Source: Pseudomonas brenneri
GTDB taxonomy: Bacteria > Pseudomonadota > Gammaproteobacteria > Pseudomonadales > Pseudomonadaceae
NCBI RefSeq assembly: GCF_007858285.1
Contig: NZ_VFIL01000001.1
Span: 1-64,000, forward strand
Length of the DNA stretch: 64,000 nucleotides
Direction: 5' to 3'
This document shows, one piece after another, positions 37,684 through 45,953 of the stretch. The notes beneath the pieces are model-generated. The model was not told the DNA's origin and did not search any database. It saw only the letters and a list, made by a program, of their open reading frames with translations. The position numbers were made by a program, and so were the translations under genes. The first letter of the stretch is position 1. Every line of letters begins with the position of its first letter.

Positions 37684-39401
37684 TGCGAGACCTCCACGGC
37701 GCTGGCGTGCCATAACCGGGCATAGGCCCCGTCGGCTTGCAGCAGTTGATGATGGCGACCACATTCGACAATACGGCCTTGGTCGAGCACGACGATCTGG
37801 TCGACATCGCGAATACTCGCCAGGCGATGGGCAATCACCAACACCGTGCGCCCCCGCGCCAGCGCTGAGAGCGCGTCCTGGATCAACGCCTCGGATTGCG
37901 GGTCGGCGTGGGAGGTGGCTTCGTCGAGGATCAGCACCGGGGTGTCCGCCAGCAGCGTGCGGGCGATTGACAGGCGCTGCGCCTCGCCGCCGGAGAAGAT
38001 CGCGTCATCGCCAATCACAGACTGATAACCCCGGGGCAGGGCCAGGATGCGCTGATGAATCTGCGCCGCGCGGGCAGCGGCCTGCAATTGCTCATCGCAG
38101 GCAGTGGGGCAGCCAAGGCGCAGGTTATCGGCCACGCTGCCATGCACCAGTTGTGCATCCTGCAAGACAAAACCGACGTGCCGGTACAACTGGTCCGGGT
38201 CGATCTGCCGCACATCGACGCCGCCCACCAGCACCCGGCCAGCGTTGACGTCGTGAAAGCGCGGCACCAGCTTGGCCAGGGTCGATTTGCCGGCACCGGA
38301 ACTGCCCACCAGCGCGGTGATCGTGCCCGCCTTGCAATGCAAGTCGATGCCCTTGAGGATCGGCTGCGCTGCGTCGTAGCCAAACTCGACCTGCTCGAAG
38401 GTCACGGCGTGCTCCACCGGTTGGCTGTAGCGTGGCGCCGCAGGCAGTTCTTCTATGCTCAACAGGGCTTCGATCCGCCCGGCGGCGGCCTGGGCGGTGC
38501 GTTGGGCGGTCAGGCTCTGATTGATCACCAGCAACGACTGCGGGATCACCACGGCCACCAGGGTTTCGGCGAACAGTTCCAGCGGCGTGATCCAGCCGCG
38601 ACTCAACCACAGGCTGCCCACCCCCAGGCTGACCAGCAGAATCACCGGCACGCTCAGGGCCATCGACGAAATGGCTTCCAGGCGCAGCAAGGGCCGCACC
38701 CAGCCGGCGTACTGCCGGCCGAACTGGTTGACCGCCTGTTGATAGCTGCGATGGGCCTGGCCGACCCGGCCAAATGCCTTGACCACGGCAATCCCGTGTA
38801 CGAACTCGACAATGGCTGCGCTGATGCGGGTCATGCTCTGGTCCAGCAACTGCATCTTGCTGGCAAAGCCACGCATCATCAGGGTATAGGCCAGCCCGTA
38901 GAGGGGCAGGGTCAGCACTGCCAGCAACGCCAGGCGCCAGTTCAGACTGGCCAGCCACACCAGCCCGGCCAGGGGGGTGACGATGGCGGCGGTGCGCTCC
39001 ACGGCGTGATGGGCGATCAGGTGATGCAGGTCTTCGAGGTCGTCCTGGACTCCCTTGCGCACTGCGCCGGAATTGGATTCGCTATACCAGCCGAGGGGCA
39101 CGCGGGCGAGTTTGCCGACCATGGCTTCGCGCAAGCTCGCTTGCAAGCGATGGTCCGCCAGATGGGTCAGCCACAACGCGGCACCGCAGGCCATCCAGCC
39201 GAGGCACAGGGCAATCACCACCCACCCGGCGCACAGCCATAGGGCTTGCCGGTCGACAGTGCCGGCCAGTAGCAGGCGCGCCAGTTCGGTCAGGGCAATG
39301 AAGGGCACCAGGTTCACCAGCGCACCGATGGCAGCGAGCGCTACACCGAGGCGAATCAGGTGGTTGACCGGGCGTTGCAGGGTGTCCAGGGCGGTAGTCA
39401 T
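37680..39401 (-). CDS. ABC half-transporter (permease-ATPase), IrtA/YbtP-like
   Basis: A 573-residue partner with the same layout: six helices (about 18-300) and an ATPase with Walker A GSSGAGKST, Walker B LILDEATSHADP and a deviating signature FSGGEAQR (F for L) and D-loop (SHADP rather than SALDP). The asymmetry relative to its partner fits a heterodimer with one weaker ATP site. ATG 39401 is preferred (GGAA upstream); a GTG eight codons earlier has no ribosome site. Upstream is a Fur-box-like sequence and, divergent, a second ABC system. Confidence 0.88.
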   Translation of the reverse strand: MTTALDTLQRPVNHLIRLGVALAAIGALVNLVPFIALTELARLLLAGTVDRQALWLCAGWVVIALCLGWMACGAALWLTHLADHRLQASLREAMVGKLARVPLGWYSESNSGAVRKGVQDDLEDLHHLIAHHAVERTAAIVTPLAGLVWLASLNWRLALLAVLTLPLYGLAYTLMMRGFASKMQLLDQSMTRISAAIVEFVHGIAVVKAFGRVGQAHRSYQQAVNQFGRQYAGWVRPLLRLEAISSMALSVPVILLVSLGVGSLWLSRGWITPLELFAETLVAVVIPQSLLVINQSLTAQRTAQAAAGRIEALLSIEELPAAPRYSQPVEHAVTFEQVEFGYDAAQPILKGIDLHCKAGTITALVGSSGAGKSTLAKLVPRFHDVNAGRVLVGGVDVRQIDPDQLYRHVGFVLQDAQLVHGSVADNLRLGCPTACDEQLQAAARAAQIHQRILALPRGYQSVIGDDAIFSGGEAQRLSIARTLLADTPVLILDEATSHADPQSEALIQDALSALARGRTVLVIAHRLASIRDVDQIVVLDQGRIVECGRHHQLLQADGAYARLWHASAVEVSQ

Positions 39402-39435
39402 GGGTTTTTCCGTAGGCCGATACACGGTCAGGGAT

Positions 39436-39454
39436 GCTAATCGCTCTCATTTTG
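39436..39454 (-). promoter_or_regulatory. Fur-box-like site upstream of the ABC half-transporter pair
   Basis: Read on the minus strand, CAAAATGAGAGCGATTAGC matches 12 of 19 positions of GATAATGATAATCATTATC, 35 bases before the first ABC start codon. Together with the next site it occupies the 302-base divergent gap 39402-39703, which otherwise holds no gene. Confidence 0.6.
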
Positions 39455-39627
39455 GCGGCTACCCGTATCGAGTCGATTGCCCCTCGTATCCGCATGTTGG
39501 CCACGGGTTGAGCGTTGCAGCGCCAGGCCGCAGGCGTCGGAAGTTGCGCGATACGGTTGGAAATTGACTTGAATCGGGTAGAGGGCGCTCGCGTGCGTGG
39601 CTACCGTCCCGGGCTGTGCCTCTCAAG

Positions 39628-39646
39628 GGCAATCATTCTCAAATAA
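39628..39646 (+). promoter_or_regulatory. Fur-box-like site upstream of the ABC-2 system and TonB receptor
   Basis: GGCAATCATTCTCAAATAA, whose complement contains TGAGAATGATT, a typical Pseudomonas Fur core, 57 bases before the ATPase start. It probably puts the ATPase, giant permease and first TonB receptor genes under iron control. Confidence 0.6.
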
Positions 39647-39703
39647 GCGCTATCCGGCAGACCTGCTCTCCCTGGATCGGCGCGTTTGCCCATGGAGTTG
39701 CAG

Positions 39704-40588
39704 ATGTCAGTCGATTCGGGTTTGCAGGTGCGCGGCCTGCACAAGCGCTACAACAACGGTGTGCAAGCGCTGCGTGGTGTGGACTTGAGTGTCGGCCCCG
39801 GGATGTACGGGTTGCTCGGCCCCAATGGCGCCGGTAAAAGCAGCCTGATGCGCACCTTGGCGACCTTGCAGCAACCCGACGCCGGTAGCATTTATCTGGA
39901 TGGCGTGGATGTGTTGGCCGACTCCGATCATCTGCGTCGACGCCTGGGCTACCTGCCGCAGCAATTGGGGGCATATCCGGGCGTCAGCGCACGTGACCTG
40001 CTGGACCGCTTTGCCTGGCTCAAGGGCCGTACCGACAGCCGCCAACGCCGCGCAGAAATCGAAGGCCTGTTGGCCAAGGTCAACCTGCAGGATGCCGCGC
40101 ACCGCGCGCTGGCTACCTATTCGGGGGGCATGCTGCGCCGCTTTGGCATCGCCATGGCGTTGGTGGGTTCGCCACGCTTGCTGATTGTCGATGAGCCTAC
40201 GGCGGGCCTCGATCCGGCGGAGCGCAATCGTTTCCATCGGGTGTTGGCGGATGTGGCCGCCGAATCGATTGTGTTGCTGTCGACCCATATTGTCGAAGAT
40301 GTCGAAAACCTGTGCAGCCGCCTCGCGGTGTTGGCTGGCGGGCAGATTCTGGTGGAAGGCAGCCCGCAGGCGTTGCTCAGTGCGGAGCAGGGACGCCTGT
40401 GGGTGGCGTCGTTCGGGCGCGGCGAAGCCTTGCCGCCGGCCTTGCATGTGGCGGCTAGCCCCGAGGGCAGTCGGGTGATTGTGTATGGTGAGCGGCCTGC
40501 CGATCCACGCTTCATGCCCCACGCACCGCGCCTGGAAGATATCTATTACCTGGCGCTGGCCCAGGCCGGTGAGGCGGCCGACGCATGA
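39704..40588 (+). CDS. ABC-2 type transporter ATP-binding protein
   Basis: A 294-residue ATPase of the DRA/CcmA class: Walker A GPNGAGKSS, signature YSGGMLRR, Walker B LLIVDEPTAGLDP and the H-loop STHIVEDVE. The N-terminus LQVRGLHKRYNNGVQALRGVDL is standard. GGAG lies about eight bases before ATG 39704. The stop overlaps the start of the giant permease gene (ATGA), so the two form one transporter. Direction of transport is not evident; the context points to metallophore handling. Confidence 0.9.
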   Translation: MSVDSGLQVRGLHKRYNNGVQALRGVDLSVGPGMYGLLGPNGAGKSSLMRTLATLQQPDAGSIYLDGVDVLADSDHLRRRLGYLPQQLGAYPGVSARDLLDRFAWLKGRTDSRQRRAEIEGLLAKVNLQDAAHRALATYSGGMLRRFGIAMALVGSPRLLIVDEPTAGLDPAERNRFHRVLADVAAESIVLLSTHIVEDVENLCSRLAVLAGGQILVEGSPQALLSAEQGRLWVASFGRGEALPPALHVAASPEGSRVIVYGERPADPRFMPHAPRLEDIYYLALAQAGEAADA

Positions 40589-43500
40589 GTACCTTCGCCC
40601 TGATGATGCGTGAAGCCTGGGTGGAAGTGCGCGCCGGGCTGCGCAGCGGTATTCCCTTGCTGGTATTTTTGGGCCTGGCCGGCTACCTGCTGATGTCCCT
40701 GACCAACGCCGACTATGTGCAGAAAATGGGCGCCAGCGACATCCCGCGCAATGCCCCGAGCCTGATCTACCTGATGGCCTGCGGGTGTATGTTTTTCCTG
40801 TTTTTCGCCTGGGCCTGGGTGTTTGCCCAGCCGGCCCTGCGTGATCGCAAGGCGCAGTTGGAGGAAGTGTTGCTGGCGCTGCCGGTATCGCTGCCGGCGT
40901 TGTTATGGGGACGGTTTATCGGCGCTGCGGTGGTCGCAGGCTTGCTGGCCAGTTCACTGATTGTCGGCTTCCTGCTGAGCCCGATCCTCGGCTGGTTGGG
41001 TTGGGTGCCGGTGGCGAGTATCGGTGCGCCGGCCTGGTCGGCGCTGGGCTTTGCCTGGGTCGCGCTGCTGTTGCCGGTCAGTACCGGCGTGGGCGCCCTG
41101 TATTACCTGTTGGCGCTGCGCAGCCGGGGCCTAGCCGCGCCGTTTGCCCTGGCCACGGGGTTGATGCTGCTGTGGATGTTCGCGGTGGTGGTGCTCAAGG
41201 GTGGGCATATCAACCCGCTGCTGGCGGCCAGTCTCGATCCGTCCCTGTTTACCTTCGCCCAGGCCCAGGTGGAAACCTGGACCGCAGCGCAGAAATCCCA
41301 GGCACTGCTGGACCTCACACCGGGGTTCTGGCTCAACCGGGGCCTGTGGTGTGTGCTGCCGCTGCTGCTGTTGGCCTGGTCCCTGGCCCGTGCCACGCGC
41401 CAGAGCCTGATGGGCCGACGTAGCGGTGCGGTGTTGGCAGAGCCGCCGATGCAACTGGCACAGGATGTGCGCTTGCCTGGCCCTTTGCTGGTCAGCCACT
41501 GGCCGCGCGCGTTATGGCGCGAAACCTGCTGGCAGATACGCCAGGTCTTTGCGCGCAAGGTCTGGTGGCTGGCGCTCGGGATGCTGGTGGTGATGGGCGT
41601 GCTCAGCGGTCTTGTGCATGGGGTGTGGCATGCCCATGGGCCGATGGTGCCGCGCGCTGACTTGACGTTGCCGCTGCTGGCCAGCGCGCTGTTCCTGGTG
41701 ATTGCCTTTATGGTGGCGGCGCTGGTCGGCCTGATCTGCCGGCGTGATGATGTGCAGGGGCTGGGGGCGATGCTGCAAGCCACACCGGCGCCGGTGTGGC
41801 TGCGTACGTTCGGTCAGGTGCTGTGTGTGTTGCTCGCCACCCTTTCGCTGGCTGTGGTGCCTGGCGTCGCCAGCCTGCTGATCAGCGCTGTCGTCGCGCC
41901 TGCCAGCCTGGCGCCGGGGTTTGCGCTGATCTACTCGCTGTTGGTGTTTGCCCCGCCATTGCTGGAGTTGGCGATGCTGACGGTGCTGGTGCATGCGCTG
42001 ATTCGGCGGTCCGGCCTGGCATACGCCACGTCGATGTTGCTGACGTTTTTCCTGGTGCTCAATCACGAACTGGGACTGGTGAGTTACCCCGCGTATGAAA
42101 TGGCGATCCCGGGCCACATGGCGCTCTCGGCGCTGACCGGCTGGGCCCCGTGGCTGGCCTATCTCGGCACACTGGCCAGTTGGAAGCTTGCGGTGTGCCT
42201 GGTGCTGGTCGCACTGGCGGCCCTGGCCGTGCCCCGAGGGCCGGAGCGCCGACGTCTTGCCGACCTGAGTACGCGAGTGCGCGGTGTACCCGGTGTGTTG
42301 CTGACAGTGGGTGTGCTGGTGATGTTGGGCAGCGGTAACGTGTTGCACCGCCAGTTGGTGGAGCGGGGCGATTATCAGACCGCCACCCAGGCACGTGCGG
42401 ACAGCGCCGCCTGGGAGCAGCGCTGGCTGGCCGGCGCCGGTGCCTTCCAGGTGGCCGGCGGGCAATTGCAGTTGCAGATCGACAGTGCCCAACGCCAGGT
42501 GCTAGGGCAGTGGACCCTGGAGGGCGTGACTGCTGCCAATGGCCATCTGGATGCCGAGTTGCCGGCGGGTCTGCAGGTGACGGGCGCCAGGGTGATGGAC
42601 CAGTCGGTGGTGGTTGAGCAAGCCCATGATCATCTGCGGCTGGCCCTGGGCGCTTGTGCGTCGAGCGGTTGCCAGGTGACCTTGCACTGGACCCTGAATG
42701 CCACCGGTTGGTCGAGCGAGGGCGAGGGTATCTGGCTGAGTCCTCGGGCGTTATGGTTGGAAGCGCGACGGGTGGTGCCGCGCCTGGGCCTGGACCCGGA
42801 ACGTGGCTTGCGTGCGCCAGTAGAGCGTCTGGCAGCCGGCTTGTCCGCTACCGCACCCGCGCTGCCCGAGGGGGCGGCGGTGGCTGCGCAAGCCGTTGCA
42901 CCGGCCGGGGCCTGGCACTGGACCATCGACGCCCAGGGTTACTCCCTCAGTGGCCGCAGTAAACAGCCGCTGGACTTCGCTTATGCCCTGTCCTCAGCAA
43001 CCGTGACCCATGAACTGGACGGTGTCCGGGTGCTGGCCGATGCCAGTCGCCAAGCGACCGCCCGCGAGGTGCGTGAGGACCTCACCGCCATGTCTGCCTG
43101 TATTGCGCAGCATCTGGGCGCAAGCCCACCGGTCAGCGACGTGAGCCAATGGCCCAGCGGCATGGGGGCCAGTCGACTGAGTAACGGTCACCTGTTGCTG
43201 GCCCAGACCCCGGACTGGGACGTGGCGCCAACCGGTGTCGGGCGCTGGGCACGACGCGCCCATATCGCCGAACTGTTGGCCCGCCAGCGGCTGCTCAGCG
43301 CCAGCGACCTGCGCGAGCAACCGGGTCACGTGTGGCTGAGCCAAGGTGTGGCCGCAGCGCTGGGTTTGCTGTGTGTCGGCGAAGTTGATGGCCCCGATGC
43401 CCGTGCGGCATTGATCGGGCTCAAGGCTGATGACCTGACCCGCGCCCTCGCCAGCGATGGCGAGCCGATCGGCACCCTGGCCAGCGCCCGGCAGCAGGGC

Positions 43501-43689
43501 TGGGCCGCGCCTTATGCGGCGCTGGCCAGTCTCGATTGGGTTGCCAGCCAGAGCGCTGCGCAACTGCTGGACATGACGGCACAAATCCGTACAGGCCAGG
43601 GATGGCCGCCATCGATCCAAGGGCTGCTGGGTGCGCCCTCGGATCAGGTGATCGCCCAGGCGCGTCAGCGCTGGGGCACGCCGCAATGA
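40585..43689 (+). CDS. Giant ABC-2 permease with degenerate M1-peptidase-like tail
   Basis: A 1034-residue protein. The first part (about 1-590) has two sets of roughly six helices in ABC-2 permease style; the second (about 600-1034) is a soluble domain laid out like the M1 aminopeptidases fused to some ABC-2 permeases. M1 enzymes need HEXXH and a downstream Glu; here the corresponding helix reads AHIAELLARQ, so the zinc motif is lost and the domain is probably a binding module. It overlaps the ATPase gene by four bases and is followed by a TonB receptor. Function within the cluster is unknown; metallophore release or export are options. Confidence 0.8.
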   Translation: MSTFALMMREAWVEVRAGLRSGIPLLVFLGLAGYLLMSLTNADYVQKMGASDIPRNAPSLIYLMACGCMFFLFFAWAWVFAQPALRDRKAQLEEVLLALPVSLPALLWGRFIGAAVVAGLLASSLIVGFLLSPILGWLGWVPVASIGAPAWSALGFAWVALLLPVSTGVGALYYLLALRSRGLAAPFALATGLMLLWMFAVVVLKGGHINPLLAASLDPSLFTFAQAQVETWTAAQKSQALLDLTPGFWLNRGLWCVLPLLLLAWSLARATRQSLMGRRSGAVLAEPPMQLAQDVRLPGPLLVSHWPRALWRETCWQIRQVFARKVWWLALGMLVVMGVLSGLVHGVWHAHGPMVPRADLTLPLLASALFLVIAFMVAALVGLICRRDDVQGLGAMLQATPAPVWLRTFGQVLCVLLATLSLAVVPGVASLLISAVVAPASLAPGFALIYSLLVFAPPLLELAMLTVLVHALIRRSGLAYATSMLLTFFLVLNHELGLVSYPAYEMAIPGHMALSALTGWAPWLAYLGTLASWKLAVCLVLVALAALAVPRGPERRRLADLSTRVRGVPGVLLTVGVLVMLGSGNVLHRQLVERGDYQTATQARADSAAWEQRWLAGAGAFQVAGGQLQLQIDSAQRQVLGQWTLEGVTAANGHLDAELPAGLQVTGARVMDQSVVVEQAHDHLRLALGACASSGCQVTLHWTLNATGWSSEGEGIWLSPRALWLEARRVVPRLGLDPERGLRAPVERLAAGLSATAPALPEGAAVAAQAVAPAGAWHWTIDAQGYSLSGRSKQPLDFAYALSSATVTHELDGVRVLADASRQATAREVREDLTAMSACIAQHLGASPPVSDVSQWPSGMGASRLSNGHLLLAQTPDWDVAPTGVGRWARRAHIAELLARQRLLSASDLREQPGHVWLSQGVAAALGLLCVGEVDGPDARAALIGLKADDLTRALASDGEPIGTLASARQQGWAAPYAALASLDWVASQSAAQLLDMTAQIRTGQGWPPSIQGLLGAPSDQVIAQARQRWGTPQ

Positions 43690-43722
43690 ACCTGTCCCTC
43701 TCTTATCTGCCTGGAGTTTTGC

Positions 43723-45864
43723 ATGCTTGATCAGTGGCTACTCAAACCGTTACGCCACCCGCAGGGTTGGCGCGCCAACGTCCTTACCCAAGCCCTGGCG
43801 CTGGCCTTGTCCAGCCAGGCGTGCAGCGCGTTTGCTGCCGACTACCAGTCCGACTCACAGGCCCTGGAGCTGGCGCCGGTGACCGTCAGTGCGCGATTGA
43901 ACCAGGAAAGCGCTAGGGACATTCCCTTCGGCCTCTCGGTGATCGACGGGCAAACCCTGCAAACCCGGCGCCTGCGCACGCTTGAAGACGCATTGCGCGG
44001 CACCCCGGGCGTCGACGTCAATTCCTGGGGCGGTGCGAATGACGCCAATGTGCGTATTCGCGGGGTCGGTTCGCTGAACCAGATGAGTATGGATGACGGC
44101 TCGGTGGTGCTGAACGTCGATGGCGTGCCGATGTCGGTGCGCAATGCGGCCATGGCTTCCCTCGATGTGCAGCAGGTGGAAGTGCTCAAGGGGCCCCAGG
44201 GCACTTTGCTGGGGCGCAACAGCGAGGCCGGGGCGATCAACGTCACCACCCGCAAACCCACCCGTGAGGTAGAAGGCTATGTGCGCGGTGAAGTCGGCCA
44301 GCAAGGCCAGTTCATGACCGAAGGCGCGGTAGGCGGCCCCTTGACCGAGACCCTGGCCGGGCGCGTTGCGGTGCGTCGCAGCGGCTTCGATAACTGGGTC
44401 GACGACCAGCAGGACCGCGATCCGCTGACCGCGCCACGGGACCTGGCCTTGCGTGGCAGCCTGCTGTGGGACAACGACGCCGGCACCACCGGGTTGCTGG
44501 TTGCCGAGCGCCAGCGCGCCGAGCACTACGTCGGCCTGGAAATGCTGCGGCCCTTTGGCGACAGCCCGCGCCTGGACTACACGCCTGGCGTATTTGACGG
44601 CAACCAGAAAACCAACGAGCGCTATTCCTTTGAACTCAATCACGATCTGGCGCAAGCTCGGATCACCTCGATCAGCGCCTACACCAGCACCGACTTCAAT
44701 GCAGTCAAGGGTTATGACCGCAACATCACCCGTGCACTGTACGGTTCACCCTTCGAATACCTTATTGAGGACTCGGCCCACGAACGGGTCTGGAGCCAGG
44801 ACCTGCGCCTGGGCTCGCTGCCAGAGGCCGAGGTGTTCTGGGTAAGTGGGGTCAATCTTTCCCGTTCCGAGCGCAATTTCGACTCGAACAACTTCACCAA
44901 CGGCGCGCTTCAGCAACGTGAGTTCACTACCAACAGCTACGCGGCGTATGGCGAGATCACCTTCCCGATTGCCGAGGACTGGAAACTCACCACCGGCCTG
45001 CGCCACACCTGGGATCGCAAGACCTACGGTGGCGAATATACGAGCGCAGGCAATCGGGCCAGCGACAGCCGCCAACTGCAAGACAACTACAGCACCGGGC
45101 GCGTGGCACTGGCCTATGCGCTGACGCCGCAGACCAATCTCTATGCCGTACTTTCCCGTGGTTACAAGTCTGCCGGCTTCAATGATTACGCGACCTCGGT
45201 CACGGACAGCGAGCCGTACAAGGCAGCCAAGGTCAGTGCGGCCGAAATGGGGTTCAAGCACGAAAGCGAGGGCGGTGCGTTGAGCCTGGAGGGGGCGCTG
45301 TTCTTCACGCGGGTGCGCGATGACCACTTGCTGGGGTATGACTTCAAGACCGTGGCCGTCAGTGCGGTGAATGCCGACACCCGCAGCAAGGGCGCAGAGC
45401 TGTCGAGCACCTGGCACGTCACTGACCAATTGACCCTGGGCAGTGCCGTGAGCTACACCAATGCGCTCGTGACCTCCGATGCCCGGGGTGTTTCTGGCGG
45501 TGACGTGGTGGCAGGCAGTCGGGTACCAGACGTGCCGCTGTGGAGCGGTAACTTCAGTGTGGCTTGGCACAAGGATCTGCCTGACCTGCTGGGATTACCG
45601 GCGCCCCGTCTCAATACATTGCTCAATTACCGCCTGCAGAAAAACCGCCCGGCAGACCCGCAGAACCACTATGACCTCAAGGGCTACGCCAAGCTGGACC
45701 TGCACCTGGGCCTGGAAAGCGGCGGCTCGGAAGTCTACCTGTGGGGCGATAACCTGCTGGATGCGCGCTATGACTTGTATGGTGCCTATTCCACGGCCCA
45801 GGTGTTGACCGGGATGCCAGGCAGAGGGCGCTCGGCGGGGGTGGGCTACAGCTATTCGTTCTGA
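43723..45864 (+). CDS. TonB-dependent receptor (FyuA-like siderophore group), copy 1
   Basis: A 713-residue outer-membrane receptor. A long signal peptide (about 1-40, ending SAFAAD) is followed by a plug domain (VTVSARLNQESARDIPFGLSVIDG; NVRIRGVGSLNQMSMDDGSV; VEVLKGPQGTLLGRN) and a 22-strand barrel ending SYSF with terminal phenylalanine. It resembles the FyuA/pesticin-type receptor family. GGAG precedes the ATG. It follows the giant permease on the same Fur-site transcript and is closely similar to the convergent second receptor. Confidence 0.9.
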   Translation: MLDQWLLKPLRHPQGWRANVLTQALALALSSQACSAFAADYQSDSQALELAPVTVSARLNQESARDIPFGLSVIDGQTLQTRRLRTLEDALRGTPGVDVNSWGGANDANVRIRGVGSLNQMSMDDGSVVLNVDGVPMSVRNAAMASLDVQQVEVLKGPQGTLLGRNSEAGAINVTTRKPTREVEGYVRGEVGQQGQFMTEGAVGGPLTETLAGRVAVRRSGFDNWVDDQQDRDPLTAPRDLALRGSLLWDNDAGTTGLLVAERQRAEHYVGLEMLRPFGDSPRLDYTPGVFDGNQKTNERYSFELNHDLAQARITSISAYTSTDFNAVKGYDRNITRALYGSPFEYLIEDSAHERVWSQDLRLGSLPEAEVFWVSGVNLSRSERNFDSNNFTNGALQQREFTTNSYAAYGEITFPIAEDWKLTTGLRHTWDRKTYGGEYTSAGNRASDSRQLQDNYSTGRVALAYALTPQTNLYAVLSRGYKSAGFNDYATSVTDSEPYKAAKVSAAEMGFKHESEGGALSLEGALFFTRVRDDHLLGYDFKTVAVSAVNADTRSKGAELSSTWHVTDQLTLGSAVSYTNALVTSDARGVSGGDVVAGSRVPDVPLWSGNFSVAWHKDLPDLLGLPAPRLNTLLNYRLQKNRPADPQNHYDLKGYAKLDLHLGLESGGSEVYLWGDNLLDARYDLYGAYSTAQVLTGMPGRGRSAGVGYSYSF

Positions 45865-45892
45865 TAGAGGCTTGGCCAACAAACCTTATAGA

Positions 45893-45908
45893 CGCTGGCA
45901 AGCCAGCG
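45893..45908. terminator. Hairpin between convergent TonB receptor genes (REP-like core)
   Basis: CGCTGGC-AA-GCCAGCG, a perfect 7-bp palindrome with the GGCAAGCC core found in Pseudomonas REP units, in the 89-base gap between the two stops. It may end both transcripts. Confidence 0.55.
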
Positions 45909-45953
45909 CCTACAAGGGGATTGATTCACCAATCAACCTGCTCCCCCTTCACG

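Noticed and set aside
38055..39242. Long plus-strand frame of 395 codons inside the ABC half-transporter gene
   Set aside because: Gln/His/Gly-rich antisense shadow of a gene with clear Walker and signature motifs.
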